DNA of 64,000 nucleotides from Vaginisenegalia massiliensis (GTDB taxonomy: Bacteria; Bacillota; Bacilli; Lactobacillales; Aerococcaceae): assembly GCF_900604935.1 (NCBI RefSeq), contig NZ_UWPC01000006.1, positions 62,001-126,000 of the forward strand. Reading direction: 5' to 3'. Below the pieces are notes generated by a model. The model was not told the origin of the DNA, did no database searches, and saw nothing but the letters and a program-made list of their open reading frames with translations. The translations under genes and the position numbers were made by a program. Below are positions 8,322 to 17,804 of the stretch, piece by piece; the stretch's first letter is position 1; each line of letters starts with the position of its first letter.

Positions 8322-8352
8322 AGCAAAGTCAAAGTTGACTTTGCTTTTTTTA
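8322..8352 (+). terminator. Rho-independent terminator
   Basis: AGCAAAGTCAA pairs with TTGACTTTGCT and is followed by a run of T, directly after the stop at 8321. Confidence 0.9.
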
Positions 8353-8448
8353 TGGTGAATATTTATTTTTTATCTATGCGAGGATAGAGTTTTCTGAGCG
8401 TATTCATGGTAAAATGAAGATATCGATATAATAGAATTGAGGATTAAA

Positions 8449-9636
8449 ATGAAAAAATACACCATGAATCCTTTGGCAATTAAACGACTAAAACGAGGGG
8501 AAAAGTTGCTCCAAGTTGAGGACTTTGCTGACCGAGCTATTGCAATGCTTGAAGAAGGCCAAAGCATTGAGTTAGTAGATGACAAGGGGCGCTTTTTAGC
8601 CTATGCGCTTGTCGGCCATCAAAATAAAGGCTTGGCTTGGACCTATTCTAATCAGAAAAACGAGCGATGGTCACAAGACTGGGTCAGTGACTGTATCGAA
8701 CAAGCTATCAGGAAGCGAGACACCTTGCTTGCGAGTGCTGAAACCAATGCTTTTCGATTGTTTAATGGCGAAGGTGATGGAATCGGGGGTATGACCTTAG
8801 ATTGGTATGCGGGTTATGTGCAAATTAATTGGTATTCCCTAGGTCTTTATCAATACCGGAAGTGGGTGATTGAAGCTGTCACCAGTTTATTAGACGTTAT
8901 AGGAATCTATGAGACCAAACGCTTTAATGGCTTAGGTGAAGAGGTTGCTATTGATCATTCTTGGGGACAAACAGCTCCCCAACCACTTATTATTCTAGAA
9001 AATAATGTTCGTTATGCGGTTTATCTAGGACACGAATGGATGACAGGTATTTTCTTGGATCAACGAGAGGTCCGTTCCTTTGTCAAAACCCAAGCTCAAG
9101 CGGGTAAGGTATTAAATTTATTTTCTTATACGGGAGCCTTTAGTGTGGCGGCAGCCTTAGGTGGGGCCCAACAAACTGTCTCAGTTGACGTAGCCAAACG
9201 TAGTCTTGAACGCACACAAGAACAATTCGCCCTCAATGGAATTGAAGCAAAAGTGCCAGATCATGAGATTCGAGTCATGGATGTCTTTGATTATATTCAG
9301 TATGCGAAACGCCATCAGCTTGCCTTTGAATGGGTTATTTGTGACCCACCAAGTTTTGCTCGGACCAAGAAATATCGTTTTCGTGCGGAAAAGGATTATT
9401 TGACCTTGGCAAGAGATTTGTTAGGGCTAACCCAGGTTGGGGGTATGTGTCTTTTAAGTACGAATCACGCGGCGTATGATAAAAATCAATTTATTAAGGA
9501 TATTCAACAAGCGATGCAAGAGGCGAATGGGTCTTATCAAATTATTCAACAATTTGGTTTGCCAGAGGATTTCCCCACTTCACCAGATAAAACAAGTGCT
9601 TATTTAAAAGTTGTTATTGTGTATCGTCAAGCCTAA
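8449..9636 (+). CDS. Class I SAM-dependent rRNA methyltransferase, RlmI type
   Basis: The 395-residue protein has an N-terminal PUA-like domain (residues 1-75) and a Rossmann methyltransferase domain with NLFSYTGAFSVAAALGG as the SAM loop near residue 222 and DPPSF (Asp 299) as motif IV. This is the plan of E. coli RlmI, which methylates C5 of cytosine 1962 of 23S rRNA. A TTG twelve bases upstream overlaps the Shine-Dalgarno GAGGAT and is rejected in favour of ATG 8449. The ABC exporter follows after 15 bases with its own AAGGAGG, so they may be co-transcribed. Substrate assignment is by family only. Confidence 0.85.
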   Translation: MKKYTMNPLAIKRLKRGEKLLQVEDFADRAIAMLEEGQSIELVDDKGRFLAYALVGHQNKGLAWTYSNQKNERWSQDWVSDCIEQAIRKRDTLLASAETNAFRLFNGEGDGIGGMTLDWYAGYVQINWYSLGLYQYRKWVIEAVTSLLDVIGIYETKRFNGLGEEVAIDHSWGQTAPQPLIILENNVRYAVYLGHEWMTGIFLDQREVRSFVKTQAQAGKVLNLFSYTGAFSVAAALGGAQQTVSVDVAKRSLERTQEQFALNGIEAKVPDHEIRVMDVFDYIQYAKRHQLAFEWVICDPPSFARTKKYRFRAEKDYLTLARDLLGLTQVGGMCLLSTNHAAYDKNQFIKDIQQAMQEANGSYQIIQQFGLPEDFPTSPDKTSAYLKVVIVYRQA

Positions 9637-9651
9637 ATAAGGAGGACTAGC

Positions 9652-10353
9652 GTGGCCTATATTGAACTCATTGATGTCGTTAAAGAATACCGAACTGGCC
9701 AAGTTGTAACCCGTGCGAATGATGGGGTTAACTTCGAGATAGAAGCGGGCGAATTTGTCGTTATTTTGGGACCATCAGGAGCTGGAAAATCAACCACTTT
9801 AAATATTTTAGGCGGTATGGACCAATGTACATCCGGTCAAGTTCTGATTGACCATGAAGATATTGCCCAGTACAACGATAAGCAATTGACCAAATTCCGC
9901 CGTCATTCTGTCGGTTTAGTTTTCCAAAATTATAACTTGGTACCGAACCTAACGGCTAAAGAGAATGTTGACTTAATGATTCAAATTGCTAAAAGTCAAG
10001 CTAATGCCAGTGAGATTCTGGCTCTTTGTGGTTTAGCCCATCGACAAGATAATTTTCCTGCTCAACTTTCGGGAGGCGAACAACAGCGGGTATCGATTGC
10101 TCGTGCCTTAGCCGGCCGACCAAAAATTTTGTTGTGCGATGAACCGACAGGGGCACTGGATTATGAGACAGGTAAGCAAATTTTGCAACTATTACAAGAC
10201 ACCTGTCGACAATTAAAGACGACTGTTATTATTATCACGCACAATGGGGCTATTGCTGAATTAGCCGATCGGGTGATTCAAATTCGTAATGGTAAAGTCA
10301 GTGAAGTGTCTTTAAATCAACAACCTAAATCCGTAGCTGAAATTACCTGGTAA
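9652..10353 (+). CDS. ABC transporter ATP-binding protein, MacB/LolD type
   Basis: The 233-residue ATPase has Walker [10 protein letters not shown] (40-48), the signature LSGGEQQR (139-146), Walker B ILLCDEP (159-165) and the D-loop GALD, plus the histidine of IITHN. Length and motifs fit the ATPases that energise FtsX-type permeases. The GTG start follows AAGGAGG. The permease with the long coiled coil starts 35 bases downstream, so the two form one transporter. Confidence 0.92.
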   Translation: MAYIELIDVVKEYRTGQVVTRANDGVNFEIEAGEFVVILGPSGAGKSTTLNILGGMDQCTSGQVLIDHEDIAQYNDKQLTKFRRHSVGLVFQNYNLVPNLTAKENVDLMIQIAKSQANASEILALCGLAHRQDNFPAQLSGGEQQRVSIARALAGRPKILLCDEPTGALDYETGKQILQLLQDTCRQLKTTVIIITHNGAIAELADRVIQIRNGKVSEVSLNQQPKSVAEITW

Positions 10354-10387
10354 CTAATGACCTTATATATGGAAAGAAGGTGAGTCA

Positions 10388-13300
10388 ATGAAAGCATTAT
10401 GGTTGGATATTTTTCGTGAAATTAAAGTGAGTGCAGCTCGCTTTTTGTCACTATTTGCCATTATGTGTTTAGGGGTAGCCTTTTTTGTTGGTATCAAAGC
10501 TTCAGCTCCAAGCATGCTCGAGACGGCTCGCCACTACTATTCGGCTTATCATTTGCCAGATGGTAAACTCATGTCTACGATGGGAATTAGTCAATCTGAT
10601 TTAACAAAATTAAGCGAGCTGAAGGGGCTTGACTATTATCCGCAACGGAGTCTGGATGTGGTGATTCAACCTGGAGCCGAGTCACTCAAGCTGTATACCC
10701 GACCTAAAGAAGCAAAGTATAATTTCTTTAAGTTGGTTAAAGGTCGTTATCCTGAAAAAGTGAATGAAATCGCTTTAGACGCCAATTATCTAAGCCATCT
10801 TAACCGTCGTTTAAATCACCCGCTAAAAGTCGGTGATCGGGTTCAACTTCAACAACTGAATCTAGAAAAGAAAGAGAACAATCAAGACAGTAAAGCTCCC
10901 CATCTCCAAGGACGCCAATTTGTTATTACGGGATTTGTTCAAAGCCCCCTCTATTATGAACGTGTTAATCGTGGCTTAAAGGATGACGGGAAGGGCTCGC
11001 TTTCAGCTTTTGCCTTAGTGAATGAACAAGCCATTCAAGGTGATATTTATTCAGAAGTCTATTTCTGGGGTAGAAATACAAGCCGGACAGAAGCTTATAC
11101 TGAGGCAGACGACCGTCGGTTAGACCGTTTGCAAGATAAGATTGAACGGCAACTGAATCAACAACCTTTAAGCCGTTTGAATGAGCTCAAGGGCCAGGCT
11201 CAAAAACGCTTTGATGAGGCCCAAATGAAGATTGATGATGCTTATGATAAACTCGATCAAGCAAAAAATCAGCTAGCTGACCAAGAACAAAAATTGGCTC
11301 AAGGGCGAGCAGACTATCAAGCGGGTCAAGCCAAATTGGCTCAAGGTCAAGAAGACTATCAATCAGGCTATCAAAAATGGACCCAAGGGCAAGCTCAATT
11401 TCAATTAGCTGTGAGTCAACTTTTGCATCAAGAAAACCAGCTTGAACAGCAAGAACAAGCATACCGAGATGGGTTAAAACAGCTCGATTCAGCTAAAAGC
11501 CAAGTTCAACAGAAGTTTGAACAAGCAGAAGTCCTTTTAACGGCCAAAGAAAAAGAACTGAACCAAGCAAATGCAAACTTAATTCAGAGTAAAGATCAAC
11601 TTCAACAAGGACAGGCTGCCTTGGATCAAGCTAAGTTACAACTAACCGGGATGTATTACTCACTGATACATGAGCTAGGTTCCCAAGGTATGAAGGCTGG
11701 GCAAAGTCCGCAAACATACTATCAAGGTCTACAAGATCGCCAACAAAACTTGGAGCAAGAAATCCAGACATTAACCAGTCAACAAAGCCAATTAGAGCAA
11801 CAAAGTTTGAGTTTGAAGCAAGAACAAATTCAGCTTCAAACTCAATTGACCGTTTTAAAAGCGAATCGTCAAACTGCTCAAAACAAGCTAGATGAAGCCC
11901 TGGTTCAAGTAGACTCACTTAAGGCTTCTGTGGCTGAGAAAGAAGGGCATGTCCAACAAGCTGAGGCCCAATTAAACCAAGTAAATCAGCAACTCATTCA
12001 GCTAGAACAGCAATTAGCTCTAGATCCAACTAACGCAAACTTATTAGCACAACGCACAAATTTACAACAAGCACTCAGCCAAGCCCAAGAAGGGGTCAGA
12101 GGCAGCCAAGCAGATTTAGATGCTAGCCGACAAGCGTATCAAATAGGACAAGAACAGCAAGAACAGGCTCAATCACTAGTGAATCAACTTCAAGAGCAAG
12201 TGAGTCAACAAGAAAGCAAAACAAGTCAAGTTCAGGCCAATTTGACGAAAATTCAGCAACAAATAAGCCCTCAGGCCCAGGCCAACCGTCAAAGACAAAT
12301 CCAAACTTTAAATCAAAGTAAGCAACAGATAGAGGCCTTGATGCGCGACGTTCAACCTAAGATTGCAATCTATAACCAAATAAGTCAAACGGTGGCGCAA
12401 CAAGAGATGCAATTACACTTGGCTCAACTTCAGTATCAGACAGGACTTGAACAATGGCAGTCGGGACTTGACCAAGTAAAAAAAGGACGCCAAGAATTAG
12501 CAGAACAACAATCTCAAGCTCAAAAAGAGCTGAAAGCTAAGGAAGCTGATCTTATTTCTGGCCGTGCCAAATTGAATCAAGGTTGGCAACTCTTAAAAGA
12601 GGGGCAAAAACAATTAAGCGAACAAGAGGGTCCCCTACAAGCAGCAAAAATTAAACTTGATCTGGCTTTGGCCCAATTGAATCAAGGTCAAGCGGAAGCC
12701 CAAACAGCTTTAACTGAACTGGAGGCTGGCCAAGAAAAGCTTGATCAAGCGAAAAAGAATTTTGCAGACAAAGATAGACAAGCGCGAAAAGAACTGGATG
12801 AAAAGCAAGAGCAACTTGACCGCGAGAAAGCTAAGGTCGCTGAACTTGCTCAACCAACTTATTATGTTCATGGCCGCGATTATTTTGTGTCCTATCAGAG
12901 TATTTCTGATAATGCTAAAAAATTAGCCACTATTTCTAATGTTTTTCCGACCTTTTTCTTTGCTATCGCTGTATTCGTAACTTTTTCTACTATTAAGCGG
13001 ATGGCTGATGAGCAACGCAATTATATGGGAACTTTGAAGCAGATGGGTTACCACAATCGTCAAATTTTGACCAAGTTTATCGTCTATGCGGGCTTGGCTT
13101 GTAGTTTAGGTTTGATAATCGGTTCCTGGTTGGGCTATCAAATTTTCCCTAAATTAGTAATGAATGCCTATAATACCATGTATTATTTTGACCAAATTGT
13201 GATTGATTATGAGCCGTTATTAATTGTAGGGGTGACTTTAATTGCCTTATCTTGTGCATTGATTCCAGCTGTATTGACACCTTTAGGGCTTTTGACAGAA

Positions 13301-14521
13301 GAACCTGCCCATTTATTGCGACCTCAAGCACCTAAAGCAGGTAAAAAAATTCTTTTAGAACGCATGAATTTCATTTGGTCCTTGTTTAGCTTTAAGCAAA
13401 AAATGACTATCCGAAATTTAATCCGGTATCGTGGGCGATCACTTATGGTTATTCTGGGTGTAGCGGGCTGTACCATGTTAATGGTAACCGGTTTTGGGAT
13501 AGGCGATTCCATCCGCGGAATGGTTGACCGTCAATTTGATCAGATTCAACCTTATGATAGTCTGGTCTATCTGCAAGAAGACCGTCATAATCAAAAGGAA
13601 CCAGCGGCCTTTAATCAGAATGCTATTCGTGTGAAAGTTCCTGTGATGATTAAGCCCTTTACGGTCCGTCAAGCTGGCAAAACAAGCCAAGAAGTCATGC
13701 TCGTTGTGCCTTTAGTGGACCACGCTAGCTTTAGGCAAGTGCAGAAACTACATACCCGATCTATGCCACAAAAAGATTTAGATCTTGACCAGTTTGGGCC
13801 GCTTGTCTCTGAAAAATTGGCTCAATTTATTGGGCAGGATCAGGGTGGACAAGTCATCTTGGAATCAGAAACAAAGCAAACATTTAAGATCCCATTTAAA
13901 TTTGCAACTGAAAATTACATCAACCATTATGTTTATCTGTCAGCTAAGGACTATCGACGAATTTTCCACGAGCCTGCGCAAGTTAATGCCTATTATTTGG
14001 ATTACCAAAAATCGGCAGCGACCAAAGCTATCGAAGCTAAGTTAGCCCAAGATAAACAGATTACGGCCATCTTAAATATTGCTAGTTTGAGGCAAGCAGC
14101 CAGTCAACCTTTGAAAAGTTTGGACATGATTACTCTTGTTCTCATTATTTCAGCTGCCGCCTTAGCCTTTGTAGTCCTTTATAATTTAACGAATATTAAT
14201 ATTTCCGAACGAATGCGGGAGTTATCAACTATTAAAGTGCTTGGTTTTTATAATCGTGAAGTGAGTTTTTATATCTTTGATGAGTTGTTAATTTTAAGTG
14301 TTCTGGGAATTGCCTTGGGTTTATGGTTTGGACGTATTTTAAATCAGTACATTTTGACGTCTATGGCTCTAGATAGAATGTATTTCTATCCGCAGATAAG
14401 TCTTCTGAGTTATGGACTTTCTGCCTTTCTGACCTTAAGTTTTTCGGTGATATTAATGTTTGTGATGCATCACAAAATCAAGAAAATTAATATGGTGGAA
14501 GCTTTAAAAGCAGTGGAATAA
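10388..14521 (+). CDS. FtsX-like permease with giant extracytoplasmic coiled coil
   Basis: The 1377-residue protein has an N-terminal membrane segment (about 16-36), an extracytoplasmic MacB-like region, then about 580 residues (roughly 250-830) of Gln/Ala/Leu/Lys-rich coiled coil with heptads of the kind AQGQEDY-QSGYQKW-TQGQAQF. Next come three membrane segments (about 848-868, 895-920, 938-965), a second MacB_PCD region starting with a membrane segment near 1022, and a C-terminal FtsX triplet near 1247, 1295 and 1340 with the loop SERMRELSTIKVLGFYNRE. This is the fused two-FtsX-domain arrangement, working with the ATPase just upstream. The coil is far longer than the core fold needs. Its role, perhaps reaching into the wall to contact a partner, is inferred. 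The composition of the coil generates many spurious antisense frames. Confidence 0.9.
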   Translation: MKALWLDIFREIKVSAARFLSLFAIMCLGVAFFVGIKASAPSMLETARHYYSAYHLPDGKLMSTMGISQSDLTKLSELKGLDYYPQRSLDVVIQPGAESLKLYTRPKEAKYNFFKLVKGRYPEKVNEIALDANYLSHLNRRLNHPLKVGDRVQLQQLNLEKKENNQDSKAPHLQGRQFVITGFVQSPLYYERVNRGLKDDGKGSLSAFALVNEQAIQGDIYSEVYFWGRNTSRTEAYTEADDRRLDRLQDKIERQLNQQPLSRLNELKGQAQKRFDEAQMKIDDAYDKLDQAKNQLADQEQKLAQGRADYQAGQAKLAQGQEDYQSGYQKWTQGQAQFQLAVSQLLHQENQLEQQEQAYRDGLKQLDSAKSQVQQKFEQAEVLLTAKEKELNQANANLIQSKDQLQQGQAALDQAKLQLTGMYYSLIHELGSQGMKAGQSPQTYYQGLQDRQQNLEQEIQTLTSQQSQLEQQSLSLKQEQIQLQTQLTVLKANRQTAQNKLDEALVQVDSLKASVAEKEGHVQQAEAQLNQVNQQLIQLEQQLALDPTNANLLAQRTNLQQALSQAQEGVRGSQADLDASRQAYQIGQEQQEQAQSLVNQLQEQVSQQESKTSQVQANLTKIQQQISPQAQANRQRQIQTLNQSKQQIEALMRDVQPKIAIYNQISQTVAQQEMQLHLAQLQYQTGLEQWQSGLDQVKKGRQELAEQQSQAQKELKAKEADLISGRAKLNQGWQLLKEGQKQLSEQEGPLQAAKIKLDLALAQLNQGQAEAQTALTELEAGQEKLDQAKKNFADKDRQARKELDEKQEQLDREKAKVAELAQPTYYVHGRDYFVSYQSISDNAKKLATISNVFPTFFFAIAVFVTFSTIKRMADEQRNYMGTLKQMGYHNRQILTKFIVYAGLACSLGLIIGSWLGYQIFPKLVMNAYNTMYYFDQIVIDYEPLLIVGVTLIALSCALIPAVLTPLGLLTEEPAHLLRPQAPKAGKKILLERMNFIWSLFSFKQKMTIRNLIRYRGRSLMVILGVAGCTMLMVTGFGIGDSIRGMVDRQFDQIQPYDSLVYLQEDRHNQKEPAAFNQNAIRVKVPVMIKPFTVRQAGKTSQEVMLVVPLVDHASFRQVQKLHTRSMPQKDLDLDQFGPLVSEKLAQFIGQDQGGQVILESETKQTFKIPFKFATENYINHYVYLSAKDYRRIFHEPAQVNAYYLDYQKSAATKAIEAKLAQDKQITAILNIASLRQAASQPLKSLDMITLVLIISAAALAFVVLYNLTNINISERMRELSTIKVLGFYNREVSFYIFDELLILSVLGIALGLWFGRILNQYILTSMALDRMYFYPQISLLSYGLSAFLTLSFSVILMFVMHHKIKKINMVEALKAVE

Positions 14522-14576
14522 AGCAGTATTTTAATAAGAATAGCATGGAATTGTAACTGCATCTAAAACAAGATTA

Positions 14577-14585
14577 TGCTACAAT
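14577..14585 (+). promoter_or_regulatory. Extended -10 promoter of the zinc-ribbon protein gene
   Basis: TGCTACAAT forms an extended -10 about 43 bases before the ATG at 14628; no strong -35 at 17 bases. Confidence 0.45.
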
Positions 14586-14627
14586 AAAAGAGTGTTGATT
14601 AAGAAGATTTTTAGGGGGAATATCCAA

Positions 14628-16523
14628 ATGAAATGTCCTAATTGTGGTAGAGAAATCCGGAGTAAAACACAGTGTGCCTTTTGTGGTCATGTTTTTAATG
14701 GTAGAAGCGACCAAATGGTTAAATCAAGTTCAGCAAAACCTGAACGGTCAATGAAAGATGAAATGCCACGTGATAAAGAGTTTGAGACCCGATCATATAC
14801 TAGTGAACCAGAAATTGGTAGTCGTGAAGCGATTAAGCCTCAAGTTGATTCAATGGAACAATCAAGAACCAAGCAAGATACAAAGGAATCCTTTAAACAA
14901 GTAAGCACTCCTAAATCGAAAGATCCAGAAGTTGAGAGTTCTAAAGCCAGAGAAGATAACTTAATCAAGCGTCCGCTACCAACTAGCAAAGCCGATCGTC
15001 AAGTTATTCCACGAACGAAAAAGAAACGTGGATCGGTGATCTGGAGCTTTTTGAAGCTCGTCTTATCTGTACTAGCAGTGTTTTTACTTTTCTTCTATGG
15101 TCAAACTTATATTGGCAAATTATTTGATAAATTAAGTTCTACAACGGAACAAATGGCTTCAGGTCCAGAGACAACAGAAGCCGAAAATAAAAACAAGTTA
15201 ACGTTGGCAAACCATCAAGTGAAAGTTGATCAATACCCATTGATTAATTTAGAGTTAGCGTTTGATAAACCTTTAAGTCAATTAAATCGGGAAGATATTC
15301 AGTTTGTCTTGAAAGAAGGCGGTAAAACGCAAGCTTTGACTGATTATGCATTAATTAAAGAAGGACAAACACTCAAAGTAAATTTCAACGATTCAAGCGT
15401 AGGTCAATCAGCCAATAAGACTAAGCAATTGGCTGTTAAAATTGATAAATATAAATTTGATCAAACGATTGATTTGAAATTACCAGAAGTTAAGGTAGAT
15501 GCTAAACAAGTAGAGGCTTTAAATAAAGTGGCTGAAGATAACTTCAAAGGCATGGAAGATGTAGCCTTGGCAGCTCAATCCCAAGATCAAAAATTACCGT
15601 TTGTTCGAAACAATAAACAAATGCCGGCGTCTAGTCTGATTTCTTGGTTTATCTTGGCTAAAACCTATCAAGCCGTGAACGATGGCGAATTGACTATGGA
15701 AGAAGAAGTCAAAGTTCTTAAGGATTTGAAAGCTGAAGGTGATCAAGGAACAGTAGCTAGCATGGAAGATAATGCGCCAATTACGATCAAAGCCTTACTA
15801 GATGCAGTTATTCAAAGCCAAGATGTAACTGCTATGAATCATTTGATTCAATTTACAGGGGGACCTAACAAGTTTAACCAATGGTTAAGTGAAAATAATT
15901 ACTTCTCGACTAAGATTAATCAATTGTTGGCTAAGTCTGAAGAAGAAGGCGTTACAGGAGCGACGACAAGTGCTCAAGATGTTTCGCGCTTATTATTGGC
16001 TTTAGGTCAAAACAAATTAGTAAGTCCAGAATTAGATGTACAATTTAAAGAAGCCTTACTGCAAACTCCATCAACTGAAAAATATCCGAAAGATGTGACT
16101 GAAATTACGGGCCATTACGAAATTGTTTCACCAGATAGCCTAGGTCAACTTCAATATTACTCTGGTATCTTAATGAATGGTGATAAAGCTCAGGCCGTTG
16201 TGGTTATGGCACCGAAAGCAGGAGCGGAAGGCATGACTAAGATTGCCCAAGCCATTGCCCAATTATTTGGAGCATTAAGTTCTTCGAATCAGGGAGATTC
16301 AAGTACAACGACCAGTGAAGGCGATAGCCATACCTCTCAAGCAAATGAGCAAGTATCATTAGTTGAAGAGACAGCGGCAGCTACTGATCCGATTCATAAT
16401 CCCAACGTACAACCAGCGCCAGTATGGGATAACTTTGACGATAATGGTGACGGTGTACCTGAAACTTACCGCCAAGGAAATTGGTATTTTGATAATGCAT
16501 CAGGTCAATGGTATTACAACTAG
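14628..16523 (+). CDS. Zinc-ribbon membrane protein with inactive beta-lactamase-like domain
   Basis: ATG 14628 is chosen because it follows AGGGGGA and begins a zinc ribbon with Cys 3, 6, 16 and 19; a TTG at 14592 is rejected. The 631 residues run: zinc ribbon, charged disordered linker (20-133), one membrane segment (about 136-158), an extracytoplasmic beta domain (about 185-300), and a class A beta-lactamase/serine-hydrolase-like domain (about 310-565). There the three catalytic motifs are altered: SxxK reads SLIS (336-339), SDN reads SQD (397-399) and KTG reads ITG (493-495). A Ser/Thr-rich linker leads to a C-terminal DDNGDGVPE, like a calcium-binding loop, and a WYF/WYY end. It is probably a non-catalytic, wall-facing sensor or scaffold; it should not be called a resistance gene. 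Confidence 0.75.
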   Translation: MKCPNCGREIRSKTQCAFCGHVFNGRSDQMVKSSSAKPERSMKDEMPRDKEFETRSYTSEPEIGSREAIKPQVDSMEQSRTKQDTKESFKQVSTPKSKDPEVESSKAREDNLIKRPLPTSKADRQVIPRTKKKRGSVIWSFLKLVLSVLAVFLLFFYGQTYIGKLFDKLSSTTEQMASGPETTEAENKNKLTLANHQVKVDQYPLINLELAFDKPLSQLNREDIQFVLKEGGKTQALTDYALIKEGQTLKVNFNDSSVGQSANKTKQLAVKIDKYKFDQTIDLKLPEVKVDAKQVEALNKVAEDNFKGMEDVALAAQSQDQKLPFVRNNKQMPASSLISWFILAKTYQAVNDGELTMEEEVKVLKDLKAEGDQGTVASMEDNAPITIKALLDAVIQSQDVTAMNHLIQFTGGPNKFNQWLSENNYFSTKINQLLAKSEEEGVTGATTSAQDVSRLLLALGQNKLVSPELDVQFKEALLQTPSTEKYPKDVTEITGHYEIVSPDSLGQLQYYSGILMNGDKAQAVVVMAPKAGAEGMTKIAQAIAQLFGALSSSNQGDSSTTTSEGDSHTSQANEQVSLVEETAAATDPIHNPNVQPAPVWDNFDDNGDGVPETYRQGNWYFDNASGQWYYN

Positions 16524-16544
16524 ATTAGTCTAAAATAAATATAA

Positions 16545-16582
16545 TAAACGGGTCCTCCTCATATGTAGAAGGACCCGTTTAA
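16545..16582. terminator. Bidirectional terminator between convergent genes
   Basis: AAACGGGTCCT and AGGACCCGTTT form an 11-base-pair stem around a 13-base loop between the stops of the zinc-ribbon gene (+) and the FUSC-like gene (-). Confidence 0.85.
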
Positions 16583-16604
16583 CTTTATCGGATTATGGAC
16601 GAGC

Positions 16605-17114
16605 TTAATGACGATTAGATTTTGGGCTAGGTAAGAGATAATTGACTAGGACAGCAATGATACTGCCAATGATGGAGTCAAGAACGCGATTAGCTCCATA
16701 ATCAAACACATTATTTAAAGGCGTATTATAAATAATGACTAAAAAGGTAGCACTTGAAGCGATGATGCTTTCACTATGATGGGTTAAATTACAAGCTTGG
16801 ATAACAAGAAGTATACCGATGCCACCGGCAAGAATTTGATACCATGATGTCTGAAAACAAGATAAATAAAGTCCCATATAGATTAAACTGGTTGCAATTA
16901 ATGCGCCTAAAATATTGCCTAGGATGCGAACACGCGAAAATTTCAGACTATTTTCATGACTATCACGTAAGGCAAATACAGCCGCTAAAGCAGCTAACAT
17001 TGGTGTGCCACGATGGGTTAATTCAAAAAGCGCAATGACCACCATAACAGCAATGGCTGTTTTGCTAGTTCGCCAGCCAACACTCAAGTTTTGATACCAA
17101 TTCTCGTCTTTCAT
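16605..17114 (-). CDS. FUSC/aromatic acid exporter family membrane protein
   Basis: The start is ATG at 17114, eight bases after GGAGG; an ATG five codons upstream overlaps that site. The 169-residue protein has about four to five hydrophobic segments and the N-terminal pattern of the ArAE/DUF939 group: GWRTSKTAIAVMVVIALF, a loop with AALAAVFALRDS, then FSRVRILGNILGALIA and NRVLDSIIGSIIAVLVNYLL. Family members are the membrane half of FUSC-type exporters. The usual C-terminal cytoplasmic domain is absent, as in many Lactobacillales short forms. The gene is divergent from the unknown gene at 17248. Confidence 0.78.
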   Translation of the reverse strand: MKDENWYQNLSVGWRTSKTAIAVMVVIALFELTHRGTPMLAALAAVFALRDSHENSLKFSRVRILGNILGALIATSLIYMGLYLSCFQTSWYQILAGGIGILLVIQACNLTHHSESIIASSATFLVIIYNTPLNNVFDYGANRVLDSIIGSIIAVLVNYLLPSPKSNRH

Positions 17115-17184
17115 AATGTCATCCTCCATTTGTTATATTATACACAATTTTGTCATCAATACTAAAACAATGCCGGACTTAGGC

Positions 17185-17213
17185 TTTGAAATATCACCTA
17201 ATAGGTGTATAAT
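17185..17213 (+). promoter_or_regulatory. Promoter with an inverted repeat in its spacer
   Basis: TTTGAA (17185-17190), a 17-base spacer and TATAAT (17208-17213). The spacer contains the perfect inverted repeat CACCT-AAT-AGGTG (17195-17207) ending at the -10, a natural place for a repressor or MerR-like regulator. Confidence 0.6.
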
Positions 17214-17247
17214 GGATGGTAATAAGTCCAACAAAGGGAGTGGGATA

Positions 17248-17784
17248 ATGAATCCAGCATTAATCGCGATTGTGTTAAACGCTATTAGGGAAAAGTATGT
17301 CAGTGAGAAAGCTTTCTATGCCGATAAATTGGGTATTTCTCCTCAAAGTTGGGATCGGTGGAAAAAGGGTGAACAAGGGTTAAAATATGATAATATTAAG
17401 ATTTTGTCGACCTTGTTTACGGATTATGAATGGATGTTAGTGCAAAAAGTGATTCGTAACGCCGAAATCATGCCAGATATTATGGAAGATCCAGTAAAAG
17501 AATATATGTATTTAAAGTATCAAATCGCTAAAACTTGGGTCCATCATGGTTTAGTAAAATTGGACTGGCACCATAGCGAGACGAATACAAAAGATTCACC
17601 GCGAAAATCTAATATGACTATTTTACAACTTAAGACGGATTATAATTTCTGGGGATATAATGATATTATTGAACTTAGATTACCCGGCGTGATCCGCCAA
17701 CAAGTTGAGGGTGATCAGATTAAATTACTTCAATGGTTTGATGATGAGAGTGAGAAATTAAAAGATACTAACCATGAAGCTTAA
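17248..17784 (+). CDS. Conserved hypothetical protein with HTH-like N-terminus
   Basis: ATG 17248 follows AAAGGGAG; a longer frame opening at 17116 runs through the promoter and is rejected. The 178-residue soluble protein begins with about 70 residues that resemble a helix-turn-helix domain (AFYADKLGISPQSWDRWKKG could be the turn and recognition helix), then a mixed domain with no family I recognise. It is the first gene of a unit with the glucosaminidase (20 bases apart). A DNA-binding role is possible but not shown; if real, the operator-like repeat in its own promoter would be an obvious target. Confidence 0.6.
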   Translation: MNPALIAIVLNAIREKYVSEKAFYADKLGISPQSWDRWKKGEQGLKYDNIKILSTLFTDYEWMLVQKVIRNAEIMPDIMEDPVKEYMYLKYQIAKTWVHHGLVKLDWHHSETNTKDSPRKSNMTILQLKTDYNFWGYNDIIELRLPGVIRQQVEGDQIKLLQWFDDESEKLKDTNHEA

Positions 17785-17804
17785 AGGAATAAGGAGGGGA
17801 CCGT

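Noticed and set aside
11187-11918. Two antisense frames (about 90 residues each) inside the coiled-coil permease
   Set aside because: They arise from the CAA/GAA-rich repeats of the coil read backwards (Leu/Asp/Phe-rich) and lack start signals.
14628-16523. Beta-lactam resistance gene
   Set aside because: The beta-lactamase-like domain lacks the Lys of SxxK, the SDN motif and the Lys of KTG, so hydrolysis is not expected.
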